Positions 1 to 6,893 of a stretch of DNA of 13,082 nucleotides are shown here, in pieces. The stretch's first letter is position 1; each line of letters opens with the position of its first letter. Source of the stretch: Ulvibacterium sp039819225 (lineage in GTDB: Bacteria; Bacteroidota; Bacteroidia; Flavobacteriales; Flavobacteriaceae); assembly GCA_039819225.1 (NCBI GenBank), contig JBCBSN010000119.1:1-13082 (forward strand), written 5' to 3'. Under the pieces are notes generated by a model. That model saw nothing but the letters and a program-made list of their open reading frames with translations. It was not told where the DNA came from and searched no databases. The translations under genes and the position numbers were made by a program.

Positions 1-157
1 CGTCCAATAGAACTTGGTATACCTCATTGGATATTTTGGTCGTTGGGCGGGCCTCCACATCATGCCCATGGGATTTTAGATAATCCACGGCCCTATCCAA
101 AGAAATATTAAGCTCCCTGAGAACTTTGTTGAGCCTTATGTTTGCATTGTCTGCCAT
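1..157 (-). CDS. infB: Translation initiation factor IF-2, N-terminal fragment (cut by window edge)
   Basis: IF-2 is the GTPase that places initiator tRNA on the 30S ribosome and promotes subunit joining. Only the first 52 codons are visible, starting at the ATG read from 157 and running off the left edge. The peptide begins MADNANIRLNKVLRELNIS and contains VEARPTTKISNEVYQVLLD. This is the small N-terminal helical domain that opens IF-2 in Flavobacteriia; the GTPase domain lies outside the window. The gene follows nusA by 41 bases on the same strand, the conserved rimP-nusA-infB order, so it is probably co-transcribed. No terminator is seen in the gap. Identification rests on the N-terminal motif and the synteny. 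Confidence 0.93.
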   Translation of the reverse strand, partial: MADNANIRLNKVLRELNISLDRAVDYLKSHGHDVEARPTTKISNEVYQVLLD

Positions 158-198
158 AAATACTGAGTACTATTCCGTAAATCGTTGCTAATATATAG

Positions 199-1431
199 CT
201 AATCTTCTAATTCTTCCTTGAGTATGCGCACAACTTCATCAATGGTCTCCTCTTCCAGATCGGTTCTTTTTACCAAATCGTCCACATCCTGTTCCAGAAC
301 GCTTCTGGCAGTGTCCATTCCTATCTTCTTGAACTCCTCGATAATCCAACTATCGATCTCATCCGAAAACTCGGTCAGTTCCACATCTTCTTCCACACCT
401 TCCCTGAACACATCGATCTCATATCCGGTGAGTTGGCCCGCCAAGCGGATGTTATGCCCCCCCCGGCCTATGGCCTTGGAAACTTCCTCTGGGCGTAAAT
501 ATACCTGGGCCGTCATTTTTTCATCGTCCAATTTTACCGAAGTTACCCTCGCTGGACTTAAGGAGCGGGTAACCATTAATTGGGGGTTGTTGGTCCAATT
601 GATCACGTCTATGTTTTCATTGCCCAGTTCCCGGACGATACCATGTATCCGAGAACCCTTCATCCCGACGCATGCCCCCACGGGATCTATACGGTCATCA
701 TAGGAATCTACGGCAACCTTGGCCTTTTCCCCCGGAATCCTTACCGCCTTTTTAATGGTGATAAGGCCATCAAAAACCTCGGGGATCTCTTGAAAGAACA
801 ATTGCTCCAAAAACCTGGGCGAGCTACGTGACATAATAATGGTGGGTTTGCTGCCCTTTAGTTCCACACTCTCGATAATACCACGGACATTATCGCCCTT
901 TCGGAAAAAATCCGAGGGAATCTGGCGATCCTTGGGCAAAATAATCTCGTTCCCCTCATCGTCTAGAAGGATAATGGCCTTATGCCGAATATGGTGTACC
1001 TCTGCCGTATAGATCTCCCCTTCCAAGTCCTTGAACTGCTTGTAAATGGTGGTATTGTCATGCTCATGTATCTTGGAAATCAGGTTTTGGCGCAGTGCCA
1101 AAATGGCCCTTCTTCCCAAATCGATCAATTTCACTTCTTCGGAAACATCCTCGCCCACTTCAAAATCAGGTTCAATTTTCTGGGCCTCGGTAAGGGAAAT
1201 CTCCTCATTGGGATCCTCTACCTCCCCATCTTCCACAACTATCCTGTTTCTCCAGATTTCCAAATCGCCTTTATCGGGATTGATGATAATGTCAAAGTTT
1301 TCATCGGAACCGAACTTCTTCTTTAAGGCATTTCGAAACACATCTTCCAAAATGGCCATTAAGGTTACCCTATCAATGAATTTATCGTCTTTAAACTCTG
1401 AAAAAGATTCTATCAGCGCAATGTTTTCCAT
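199..1431 (-). CDS. nusA: Transcription termination/antitermination factor NusA
   Basis: NusA binds RNA polymerase and nascent RNA and modulates pausing, intrinsic termination and antitermination. The 410-residue product has the family order: an N-terminal RNAP-binding domain (about 1-125), an S1 RNA-binding domain (about 137-200), then two KH domains. KH1 carries DPVGACVGMKGSRI with its GMKG loop at 256-259. KH2 has GRGG at 322-325. The tail (about 355-410) is one acidic helical repeat (SWIIEEFKKIGMDTARSVLE) rather than the two acidic repeats of the E. coli protein, giving a shorter NusA. Start MENIALIESFSEFK is the usual flavobacterial start. The ATG lies 12 bases after the rimP stop, so the genes are probably co-transcribed. 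In E. coli NusA represses its own operon; whether that applies here is unknown. Confidence 0.97.
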   Translation of the reverse strand: MENIALIESFSEFKDDKFIDRVTLMAILEDVFRNALKKKFGSDENFDIIINPDKGDLEIWRNRIVVEDGEVEDPNEEISLTEAQKIEPDFEVGEDVSEEVKLIDLGRRAILALRQNLISKIHEHDNTTIYKQFKDLEGEIYTAEVHHIRHKAIILLDDEGNEIILPKDRQIPSDFFRKGDNVRGIIESVELKGSKPTIIMSRSSPRFLEQLFFQEIPEVFDGLITIKKAVRIPGEKAKVAVDSYDDRIDPVGACVGMKGSRIHGIVRELGNENIDVINWTNNPQLMVTRSLSPARVTSVKLDDEKMTAQVYLRPEEVSKAIGRGGHNIRLAGQLTGYEIDVFREGVEEDVELTEFSDEIDSWIIEEFKKIGMDTARSVLEQDVDDLVKRTDLEEETIDEVVRILKEELED

Positions 1432-1443
1432 TTTTGACTACAC

Positions 1444-1905
1444 TTAAAATTTTAATATAACTTTTGCTTCCTTGATGTCCGAAAAATCGATCTCCTTTCT
1501 TTTCTGAACCGTTATTTTGCCCTTGCCTACAGGTTTGGGCTCCCGTGCCTTCCATTCCAGTGCTATGCCCTTTTCCAAGGCCTCCACAAGGTTGCCCTCG
1601 TAAACCCCTTCTTCGGTGGTCACCTTTAGTTTTCTGCCAATATTTTTGAAGTATTGTCTGGGCAATGCCATGGGCGCCGCTGCGCCCGCAGAGGTGACCT
1701 CCAAGGAAAAATCGGTTTCGTCCCTGTCCAAATTATGCTCCAGAGCCCGACTTATCCTCATACAATCCTGGAGTGACACGCCACTGTCCCCATCCAGAAC
1801 AACCTTGACGGCATTATCCGCCCCGATTGAAAAATCAATCAGGAAAAGTGATTCCTCCTCTGCCATGGCGGCATCCAAAAGACCTTGAACCTTCTCCTTA
1901 AACAC
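1444..1905 (-). CDS. rimP: Ribosome maturation factor RimP
   Basis: RimP assists 30S subunit maturation. The 153-residue protein shows the RimP core: LFLIDFSIGADNAVKVVLDGDSG, the DCMRISRALEHNLD helix (about 47-60), then FSLEVTSAGAAAPM (about 67-80), where many RimPs have SSPGxDRPL, followed by PRQYFKNIGRKLKV and a C-terminal SH3-like domain. The start is GTG, and no other is possible nearby because an in-frame TAG lies immediately upstream (1906-1908). An AAAAGG-type Shine-Dalgarno sits 9 bases before the GTG. That TAG is also the stop of a 16-codon leader ORF in the same frame. rimP is first gene of the rimP-nusA-infB operon, with a strong candidate promoter and a terminator-like hairpin in its leader. 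Confidence 0.95.
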   Translation of the reverse strand: MFKEKVQGLLDAAMAEEESLFLIDFSIGADNAVKVVLDGDSGVSLQDCMRISRALEHNLDRDETDFSLEVTSAGAAAPMALPRQYFKNIGRKLKVTTEEGVYEGNLVEALEKGIALEWKAREPKPVGKGKITVQKRKEIDFSDIKEAKVILKF

Positions 1906-1956
1906 CTATTTACACCTTTTAAAGAAACCGTACCTGCCCTGGATAGCTTGGGCCAT
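1906..1956 (-). CDS. Putative 16-codon leader peptide abutting rimP
   Basis: Short ORF MAQAIQGRYGFFKRCK ending in TAG directly against the GTG of rimP, in the same reading frame. It has one of the best Shine-Dalgarno sequences in the window, AGGAG (1962-1966) five bases before its ATG. This is unusual in a genome where most starts lack one. A ribosome finishing this ORF would stop on the rimP start, which would suit translational coupling. It is too short for comparison with any family, and no homology is claimed. It could be fortuitous, or the AGGAG could belong to an alternative initiation site. Confidence 0.3.
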   Translation of the reverse strand: MAQAIQGRYGFFKRCK

Positions 1957-1964
1957 TTCTTCTC

Positions 1965-2033
1965 CTATATCCTTGAATCAACACCCTCAAAGAAAAGTCC
2001 TTGAAATAAAAAAGAGGACTTAAGTCCCCTCAT
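1965..2033 (-). CDS. Putative 22-codon upstream ORF overlapping the leader hairpin
   Basis: ATG at 2033 opens a 22-codon ORF (starts MRGLKSSFLFQG, ends FEGVDSRI) whose TAG at 1965-1967 falls inside the AGGAG of the next leader ORF. Its first six codons are the terminator-like hairpin itself, so translation here would prevent the hairpin from folding. An AAGGA lies about 15 bases before the ATG, further than usual, so initiation would be weak. Expression is inferred only; chance occurrence is quite possible. Confidence 0.2.
   Translation of the reverse strand: MRGLKSSFLFQGLFFEGVDSRI
2004..2031 (-). terminator. Intrinsic terminator-like hairpin in the rimP leader (possible attenuator)
   Basis: Read on the minus strand, GAGGGGAC-UUAA-GUCCUCUU forms an 8-bp stem (2012-2031) with a UUAA loop. 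It includes G-U pairs and is followed by a U tract (UUUUUU then A then UUU, to 2004). No minus-strand gene lies upstream that it could terminate; it starts about 25 bases after the expected start of the rimP transcript. A downstream AGGACUU (1995-2001) can pair with AAGUCCU of the 3' half of the stem as a competing 7-bp helix. The structure is visible; its role as an attenuator is inference. Confidence 0.6.
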
Positions 2034-2061
2034 GAATACGTATTATATCCTTTCAGTGCGG

Positions 2062-2093
2062 CAAATATACAACTTTTTTTGTCACACGGCAAA
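2062..2093 (-). promoter_or_regulatory. Promoter of the rimP-nusA-infB operon
   Basis: On the minus strand TATATTTG (2062-2069) matches the Bacteroidota -7 consensus TAnnTTTG exactly. A TTTG -33 element lies at 2090-2093, 20 bases upstream, within the usual spacing. Transcription would start near 2055-2058, giving a 5' leader of about 150 bases before rimP. Confidence 0.75.
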
Positions 2094-2109
2094 GCCTTTT
2101 ATAATCTTG
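2078..2109 (+). promoter_or_regulatory. Possible promoter for the antiporter gene
   Basis: TTTG (2078-2081), a 20-base spacer, then TAATCTTG (2102-2109), one mismatch from TAnnTTTG. It interleaves with the divergent rimP promoter, so the two would compete for polymerase. The implied leader to the ATG at 2274 is about 160 bases. The single mismatch makes this tentative. Confidence 0.25.
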
Positions 2110-2273
2110 CCCCTTAACAAAGTTGCGCCATGTTTGCCCTACGGAAGTTGTCCAGGGCCACTTTTATATTATTCCCAAAAAAGAGAGCAACCCTATTACA
2201 AATTAATGCCCGTCCGATAAGAATTGAAAATTATATCCTACTTTAGACCATTGTACCAGAAAAACCACCACCC

Positions 2274-3626
2274 ATGGACGTATTTTCCTCCTATAACCTC
2301 ATCATAGAGGCCTCCGCAATCCTAATCCTATCCTTTATGTTCAACGGCATCGCAAAGCGAACCAATATCCCCTCCGTGCTTTTGTTGATCATATTAGGGG
2401 TTATACTACAATTTGTATTGAAGTACATGACTTCGGAAAAGGTAGATTTTTTCCCGGCATTGGAGGTCCTGGGCATCATCGGGCTTATCATGATCGTACT
2501 GGAAGCCGCCCTAGAACTGGAACTGAAACGTGAGAAACTTGTGCCCATCCTCAAATCCATGGCCATTGCCCTTGTTGGTCTAGTAGGATCCGCCTGGGTG
2601 GCGGCGGTGATCTTGCACCAGTTTGTGCCGGAGATGAGCATGCAGTCCGCCTGGCTCTATGCCACCCCGCTCTCCATCCTTTCCAGTGCCATTATTATTC
2701 CCAGCGTTAGTGGATTGAAGGAACACAAAAAGGAATTCCACATTTATGAAAGTACGTTCTCCGACATTATGGGCATTATGATGTTCTATTTTCTGGTCGG
2801 AGGATTAAACCCCGCGGAAGATGCAGGGGTAGGCGGGTTTGCCTTGAATATCCTCATTACCATTATTATTTCATTGGTAGCCAGTTATGCCATTATCCTC
2901 ATATTCCAGCAAATAAAGAGCCAGGCCAAATTGTTCCTGCTCATTGCCGTGCTCCTCCTGCTTTACGCCATTGGCAAACAATTGCACCTTTCGTCCTTAT
3001 TGATCATTCTTATCTTTGGATTGGTCATTGCCAATATGAAGCTCTTCTTTGCCGGCAAACTGGCCCATTTTTTAGAATATGAAAAGGCCCACCGCATTTA
3101 TCACGAACTGCATATCGTTACCTTGGAAACCGCCTTTGTGGTACGTACTTTTTTCTTTGTCATCTTTGGGCTCACCATTGTTATCGCATCGCTTTTTAGC
3201 CTTAATGTGGCCATGATAAGCCTACTTATTATCCTATCCATTTACGTGATCCGCTTTGTCATCCTTCGCACTTTTTTGGGGAGCGACATCCTCCCTCAAT
3301 TGTTCATAGCCCCTAGGGGATTAATTACCGTGCTCCTATTTTTTGCTATTCCTGCAGAAGCCCAGGTTACTACATTTGAGCCGGGAATACTGTTGTTCGT
3401 CATAATTGGGACAAGCTTGATAATGACCTGGGCCATGATTCGGGACAAACGGAAAATGAAGGCACTGGCCAAAGCTGCGGAACAGAAAAACATGGTTGCG
3501 GATACCGTAGCGGAAAATGTATCCTTGCAGGGCACATCATCCGGAACGGGCCAAATTGAAGAAGAAAAAGAATCTCCAAAGACCCCTTTGGACAACTCCC
3601 GGGAGAACCGTGATGAACCTAAGTAG
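2274..3626 (+). CDS. Cation:proton antiporter (CPA superfamily)
   Basis: Inner-membrane exchanger, most likely Na+ (or K+) against protons. The 450 residues form about 12 hydrophobic segments between residues 8 and 390, then a charged cytoplasmic tail (about 391-450) that ends with many Glu, Lys and Ser. Family-like features are NIPSVLLLIILGVIL in the second segment, ESTFSDIMG at 159-167, where the Asp of the ion-binding site is expected, and APRGLITVLLFFAIP at 346-360, typical of CPA1 transporters. At the binding site the pair reads Ser163-Asp164 rather than the Asn-Asp of NhaP-type exchangers. The upstream SSAIIIPSV replaces the usual DPV-type motif. The start has no clear Shine-Dalgarno. 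It stands alone, divergent from rimP. Substrate ion is not deducible. Confidence 0.85.
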   Translation: MDVFSSYNLIIEASAILILSFMFNGIAKRTNIPSVLLLIILGVILQFVLKYMTSEKVDFFPALEVLGIIGLIMIVLEAALELELKREKLVPILKSMAIALVGLVGSAWVAAVILHQFVPEMSMQSAWLYATPLSILSSAIIIPSVSGLKEHKKEFHIYESTFSDIMGIMMFYFLVGGLNPAEDAGVGGFALNILITIIISLVASYAIILIFQQIKSQAKLFLLIAVLLLLYAIGKQLHLSSLLIILIFGLVIANMKLFFAGKLAHFLEYEKAHRIYHELHIVTLETAFVVRTFFFVIFGLTIVIASLFSLNVAMISLLIILSIYVIRFVILRTFLGSDILPQLFIAPRGLITVLLFFAIPAEAQVTTFEPGILLFVIIGTSLIMTWAMIRDKRKMKALAKAAEQKNMVADTVAENVSLQGTSSGTGQIEEEKESPKTPLDNSRENRDEPK

Positions 3627-3652
3627 TAAGGGCAAAAATAGGAAGGGAAACC

Positions 3653-3976
3653 CTAATCTGCCAAAAGGGAGGCGGTAGCGGTCCTGGATTTTATCTCTTC
3701 CGCGCCTTCCAGGCTGTCCACCTCACGCCGAAAGCGTAGGATCATCAGGGTATCCAATTGACGCTTTATACTGTCCTTCATGACCCGCCAATTTTGGGCG
3801 TTCATTCTCTTGTTGTATTCGGTAATCTTATCAAAACGGGAAAGATTGTACCTATTGGCCTTCCAGGCATGTGCCGTGCTCTTGCGGTGTTCCCTATCTT
3901 GAAGATAGATGCCTACGCAAAAACCGGCAATGACCAGTATAAGGATCAGTTTTAATTTTTTTACGGTCAATTTCAT
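3653..3976 (-). CDS. Hypothetical small membrane-anchored protein
   Basis: I do not recognise this 107-residue protein. It has a basic N-terminus (MKLTVKKLK), one hydrophobic segment at about 8-25 that could be a membrane anchor or uncleaved signal, then a highly charged, Arg/Lys-rich helical body (about 28-95) with stretches such as AWKANRYNLSRFDKITEYNKRM. Cys20 lies near the end of the hydrophobic segment, but the context is not a convincing lipobox. An exact TAnnTTTG element lies 33-40 bases before the ATG, which supports it as a real gene. It converges on the antiporter gene with 26 bases between their stops and has no operon partner. Confidence 0.7.
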   Translation of the reverse strand: MKLTVKKLKLILILVIAGFCVGIYLQDREHRKSTAHAWKANRYNLSRFDKITEYNKRMNAQNWRVMKDSIKRQLDTLMILRFRREVDSLEGAEEIKSRTATASLLAD

Positions 3977-4008
3977 AATATCAGGGGATTAAGACCTTAC
4001 TAAGAATA

Positions 4009-4016
4009 CAAAAATA
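4009..4016 (-). promoter_or_regulatory. -7 element upstream of the 107-residue protein gene
   Basis: TATTTTTG on the minus strand matches TAnnTTTG. It sits 33 bases from the ATG at 3976, implying a leader of about 25-30 bases. No good TTG -33 box is seen at the usual distance, so strength is uncertain. Confidence 0.4.
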
Positions 4017-4044
4017 CGCAATAAAAGAAGTATGCTCGGAAAAG

Positions 4045-4209
4045 ATGTATAATTTGCTGGATTTGCTCGATAAACTGTACTTCAATACACCGTTCCGGGA
4101 GACCGACGACCCATACGAACGGTATTTTGAAAAATCTTTTTTAAGGAACAAAAATGCCCCCATAACCTTTGATCCCTGGGTGCAAGAACAGAACTGGGAC
4201 AGGCCCTAA
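4045..4209 (+). CDS. Possible small protein of 54 residues, unknown function
   Basis: ATG at 4045 opens an ORF ending at TAA 4207-4209. The product begins MYNLLDLLDKLYFNTPF and ends NAPITFDPWVQEQNWDRP. It is acidic, rich in aromatics, has no signal or membrane segment, and its composition looks protein-like rather than random. GGAAAAG directly precedes the ATG, too close to act as a good Shine-Dalgarno. The stop overlaps the stop of the convergent outer-membrane protein gene by three bases (4206-4208). The interval would otherwise be a 229-base gap between two minus-strand genes, and the ORF nearly fills it. I do not recognise a family. The frame is open upstream to 3979, so an upstream non-ATG start is possible. 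It could be a fortuitous ORF. Confidence 0.45.
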   Translation: MYNLLDLLDKLYFNTPFRETDDPYERYFEKSFLRNKNAPITFDPWVQEQNWDRP

Positions 4210-6893
4210 AGCTGGTACCGCACCTTAAAAACCAAAAACCGAGGTTGTACCGCATAGGCCGAGGTGCGGAAGAAAAAATCATTAAAACTGTCGTTGTTTA
4301 TCACCTGGTTATTGGTAAGGTTGGTACCGTGAATGCCGTATTCCCATTTGCTGTCCTTTTTTTGATAGGTGAGACTGGCATTGAGAAAACCAAATTCGTT
4401 GCGCAGGGTATTGGCCTTGTCCCGATAGAAGTAATAATCATAATCCACTAGCAACACAAATCCCTTTAGAAAGGCGGCATCGAACTTCACAAAGGGGCGG
4501 TCGGTAAAAAAAGTGGATTCCGAGGCTCCTGTGATATAATCGTTCACAGTATACCGGTATCCCAATTCCAGATTGGGAGCCTTTACAAAACTAGACCCCA
4601 CGGAGGCCGTGTAATTCTGGGTAAGGGATTTGGAATTCTCCGGTGCGCCATTGATGATATTGAACGTATTGGAATAGGCCAGGTTCGCGCGACCACTGAC
4701 CTTTACCCTTCCAAAGGTACGTTGGTAATTGGCGCTACCGCTCAGGGTCTCGTCCGCTAAATCCGAGTTTATGGTGGTTCTGGCCTGATTGATGCTCTCT
4801 ACCGATGTACTGGTCTTAAAGGCATCGATTCGTTTGCTATACCTAAGGTTGGCAAAAATGTTCTGTAAATTGAACATATTGAAATTGAAATAATTTAGGG
4901 ACACATTGTGGTAAAGCGCACTTTCCAATGCACGGTTTCCCTGATAGATGGCATTGTAATTGCTAAAGACGTAGCCCTGTGCCAAGTTGGTAATGTCCGT
5001 AAAATTGCGTTGTACGGAGTAGTTGAACCGAAGGCTTTCCGAATCCTTAAATTGATAAATGGCGAACATGTGGGGGACTACGTTAGTCAGTTTATCCGAC
5101 TCTGAAGTGCCCAACTGTTCGTTGGTCGCCGAATAGTTGTGTATGCTGGCTCCGGGATTCAAGGTCAACTTTCCTAAAATAAATCGATAGTGGATGCCCA
5201 AATAGGTATCGGAAAAATGATACCCTACACGATTGTTCAATGTCTCATCCGAAAAATCCAGTTCCGCACCGTTGTCCAAAATCTGGAAAATACGGGAGTC
5301 GAAATTTTGACTGGCCTGGGTAGTCCCCAAGGTAAAGTTTAAATTGCTCTTTGGGCCCAATATCCAAAAATAGTCCAGCTTGGCATCCACCCGATTGGTG
5401 AGCACTCTTTGCTGCTGGTTGGCATCAAATGCGCTTTGGTTCTCATCAAAGGGAATAAGGTCCTCAAAAGGTTGTACCGATCGGATCGCTTCGTAAAAAG
5501 GATCCTCGTCCGAATGGATATACTGCGTTTCCAAGGCAAAAATATGGTCTTCATCATGGGTATAATAAGCATTGGCGTTTTGGGTCAAATTCAGGGGTTT
5601 TTGCGCCTGTTGCTCTACAATTTCATCCGTGACATCAGCGATGGACAGGATATTGTCCGTTTGCCGCTCATCGGACAATTGGAGCACGGCCTCATAGGAA
5701 ACCCGTAGCTTTTCCGAGGGTTCATAGGAGGCTTCCCATTTAACCAGCCCAATCTCCGTATCCTGGTCTATGTCCGTATCCGTTTGCTCCGTTTGTCCGG
5801 AACTAATGAACGTACGGGTGGCGTCGGTCTCCAAAAGGGTATTGTTCTTGGCATAAATGACAAAACCCCCTACCCGAAGGGCATCCGAAGGCTTGTAACT
5901 AAAGTTAAGGGCCCCAAAGGTGTTGTCGATAGAGCTGGCCCTATTATTCTGAAGCTGGGAAAGCGAAATAGTACTGTTCCCCGTGTTGAACTGGGTGCCA
6001 TTATTGTTCCTCGTGGCCCCTCTGAGCCCTCCTGAAAAGTTACGGAAATCCCTTGGGGTATAGGGCAGTTCCCCTATATTATTGATATTGGAAAGGATGT
6101 TAATACTATACTTGGGACTGTAATAGAACAACCTGGGATTCACCACATAGCGTTCGTCCAGTCCCAGGCCCGCCTCCAGGTCGCCGAACCAAAATTTCTT
6201 TTTACCCTCCTTCAATTTAATGTTCAGGGCCACGTTATCCTGATTGTTGGTGACCCCCCGCAATTGGGACACTTCCGAAAAGTTCCGTAGCACCTCTACC
6301 TTATCCAGGGTATTGGCGGGTATGTTTTTTGAGGCCAACTTGGAATCCCCATCAAAAAAATCCTCCCCTTCCACCATCACCTTGCTTACCCGTTTGCCTT
6401 CCACCTCTATCTCCCCATCGTCATTGACCTCTATCCCCGGGAGCTTGTTAAGCACATCTGCCAACTTCCGCTCCGTTCCCGAAACAAAGCTATCCGTGTT
6501 GTACACTATGGTGTCCCCTTTTACGGTTATGGGTATTTCGTACACCACCTCTACCTCGTCCAGACTTTCCGCCTTTTCATACAGGATCACATCCAACCGA
6601 ATGTCCTGATCCGTTGTCGTCACGGGAATTTCCCTGGGCGCAAAACCCAAATAACTTACAGTTACCTTATAATCGGCATTCTGTTTTACATTGATTTTAA
6701 AAAATCCTTCCCCATTGGTAATACCAAAGCCATCCAACCGTTGATCGGCCTGGTTTACGGCAACCACATTGGCCACTTCCAAAGGTACCGACAAGGAATC
6801 GGTGACAAACCCGCTTAGGGTCACCTTTTGGGCCACCAAAAGATTGAGGCCAAGAAAGAGAAAGATCGCTGTCGCGAAAAAAGAGCGTCTCAT
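4206..6893 (-). CDS. Outer-membrane beta-barrel protein, TonB-dependent-receptor-like, with carboxypeptidase regulatory-like domain
   Basis: An 895-residue outer-membrane protein. A signal peptide (MRRSFFATAIFLFLGLNLLVA, cleavage near residue 21) leads to a carboxypeptidase-D regulatory-like beta-sandwich (about 25-105: VTLSGFVTDSLSVPLEVANV, NGEGFFKINV). A plug-like region follows (about 120-215), with KLADVLNKLPGIEVNDDG, VSKVMVEGEDFFDGD and NIPANTLDKVEVL. The rest is a Tyr/Asn-rich beta-barrel to VFKVRYQL. No TonB box is obvious between signal and sandwich, as is common for this Bacteroidota subfamily. Its ATG overlaps the TAA of the GLPGLI gene by one base (TAATG) with GGAG just upstream, so translation is probably coupled. 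Substrate is unknown; no SusD-like partner is present, which argues against a standard glycan-uptake pair. Its stop overlaps a small convergent ORF. Confidence 0.88.
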   Translation of the reverse strand: MRRSFFATAIFLFLGLNLLVAQKVTLSGFVTDSLSVPLEVANVVAVNQADQRLDGFGITNGEGFFKINVKQNADYKVTVSYLGFAPREIPVTTTDQDIRLDVILYEKAESLDEVEVVYEIPITVKGDTIVYNTDSFVSGTERKLADVLNKLPGIEVNDDGEIEVEGKRVSKVMVEGEDFFDGDSKLASKNIPANTLDKVEVLRNFSEVSQLRGVTNNQDNVALNIKLKEGKKKFWFGDLEAGLGLDERYVVNPRLFYYSPKYSINILSNINNIGELPYTPRDFRNFSGGLRGATRNNNGTQFNTGNSTISLSQLQNNRASSIDNTFGALNFSYKPSDALRVGGFVIYAKNNTLLETDATRTFISSGQTEQTDTDIDQDTEIGLVKWEASYEPSEKLRVSYEAVLQLSDERQTDNILSIADVTDEIVEQQAQKPLNLTQNANAYYTHDEDHIFALETQYIHSDEDPFYEAIRSVQPFEDLIPFDENQSAFDANQQQRVLTNRVDAKLDYFWILGPKSNLNFTLGTTQASQNFDSRIFQILDNGAELDFSDETLNNRVGYHFSDTYLGIHYRFILGKLTLNPGASIHNYSATNEQLGTSESDKLTNVVPHMFAIYQFKDSESLRFNYSVQRNFTDITNLAQGYVFSNYNAIYQGNRALESALYHNVSLNYFNFNMFNLQNIFANLRYSKRIDAFKTSTSVESINQARTTINSDLADETLSGSANYQRTFGRVKVSGRANLAYSNTFNIINGAPENSKSLTQNYTASVGSSFVKAPNLELGYRYTVNDYITGASESTFFTDRPFVKFDAAFLKGFVLLVDYDYYFYRDKANTLRNEFGFLNASLTYQKKDSKWEYGIHGTNLTNNQVINNDSFNDFFFRTSAYAVQPRFLVFKVRYQL

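Noticed and set aside
2032..2220. 62-codon plus-strand ORF before the antiporter gene
   Set aside because: It lies across the rimP promoter and leader hairpin, has no recognisable product and no ribosome site; the regulatory reading explains the sequence better.
3627..3652. Bidirectional terminator between the antiporter and the 107-residue protein gene
   Set aside because: Only a 4-bp AGGG-AAA-CCCT stem is present, too weak to call.
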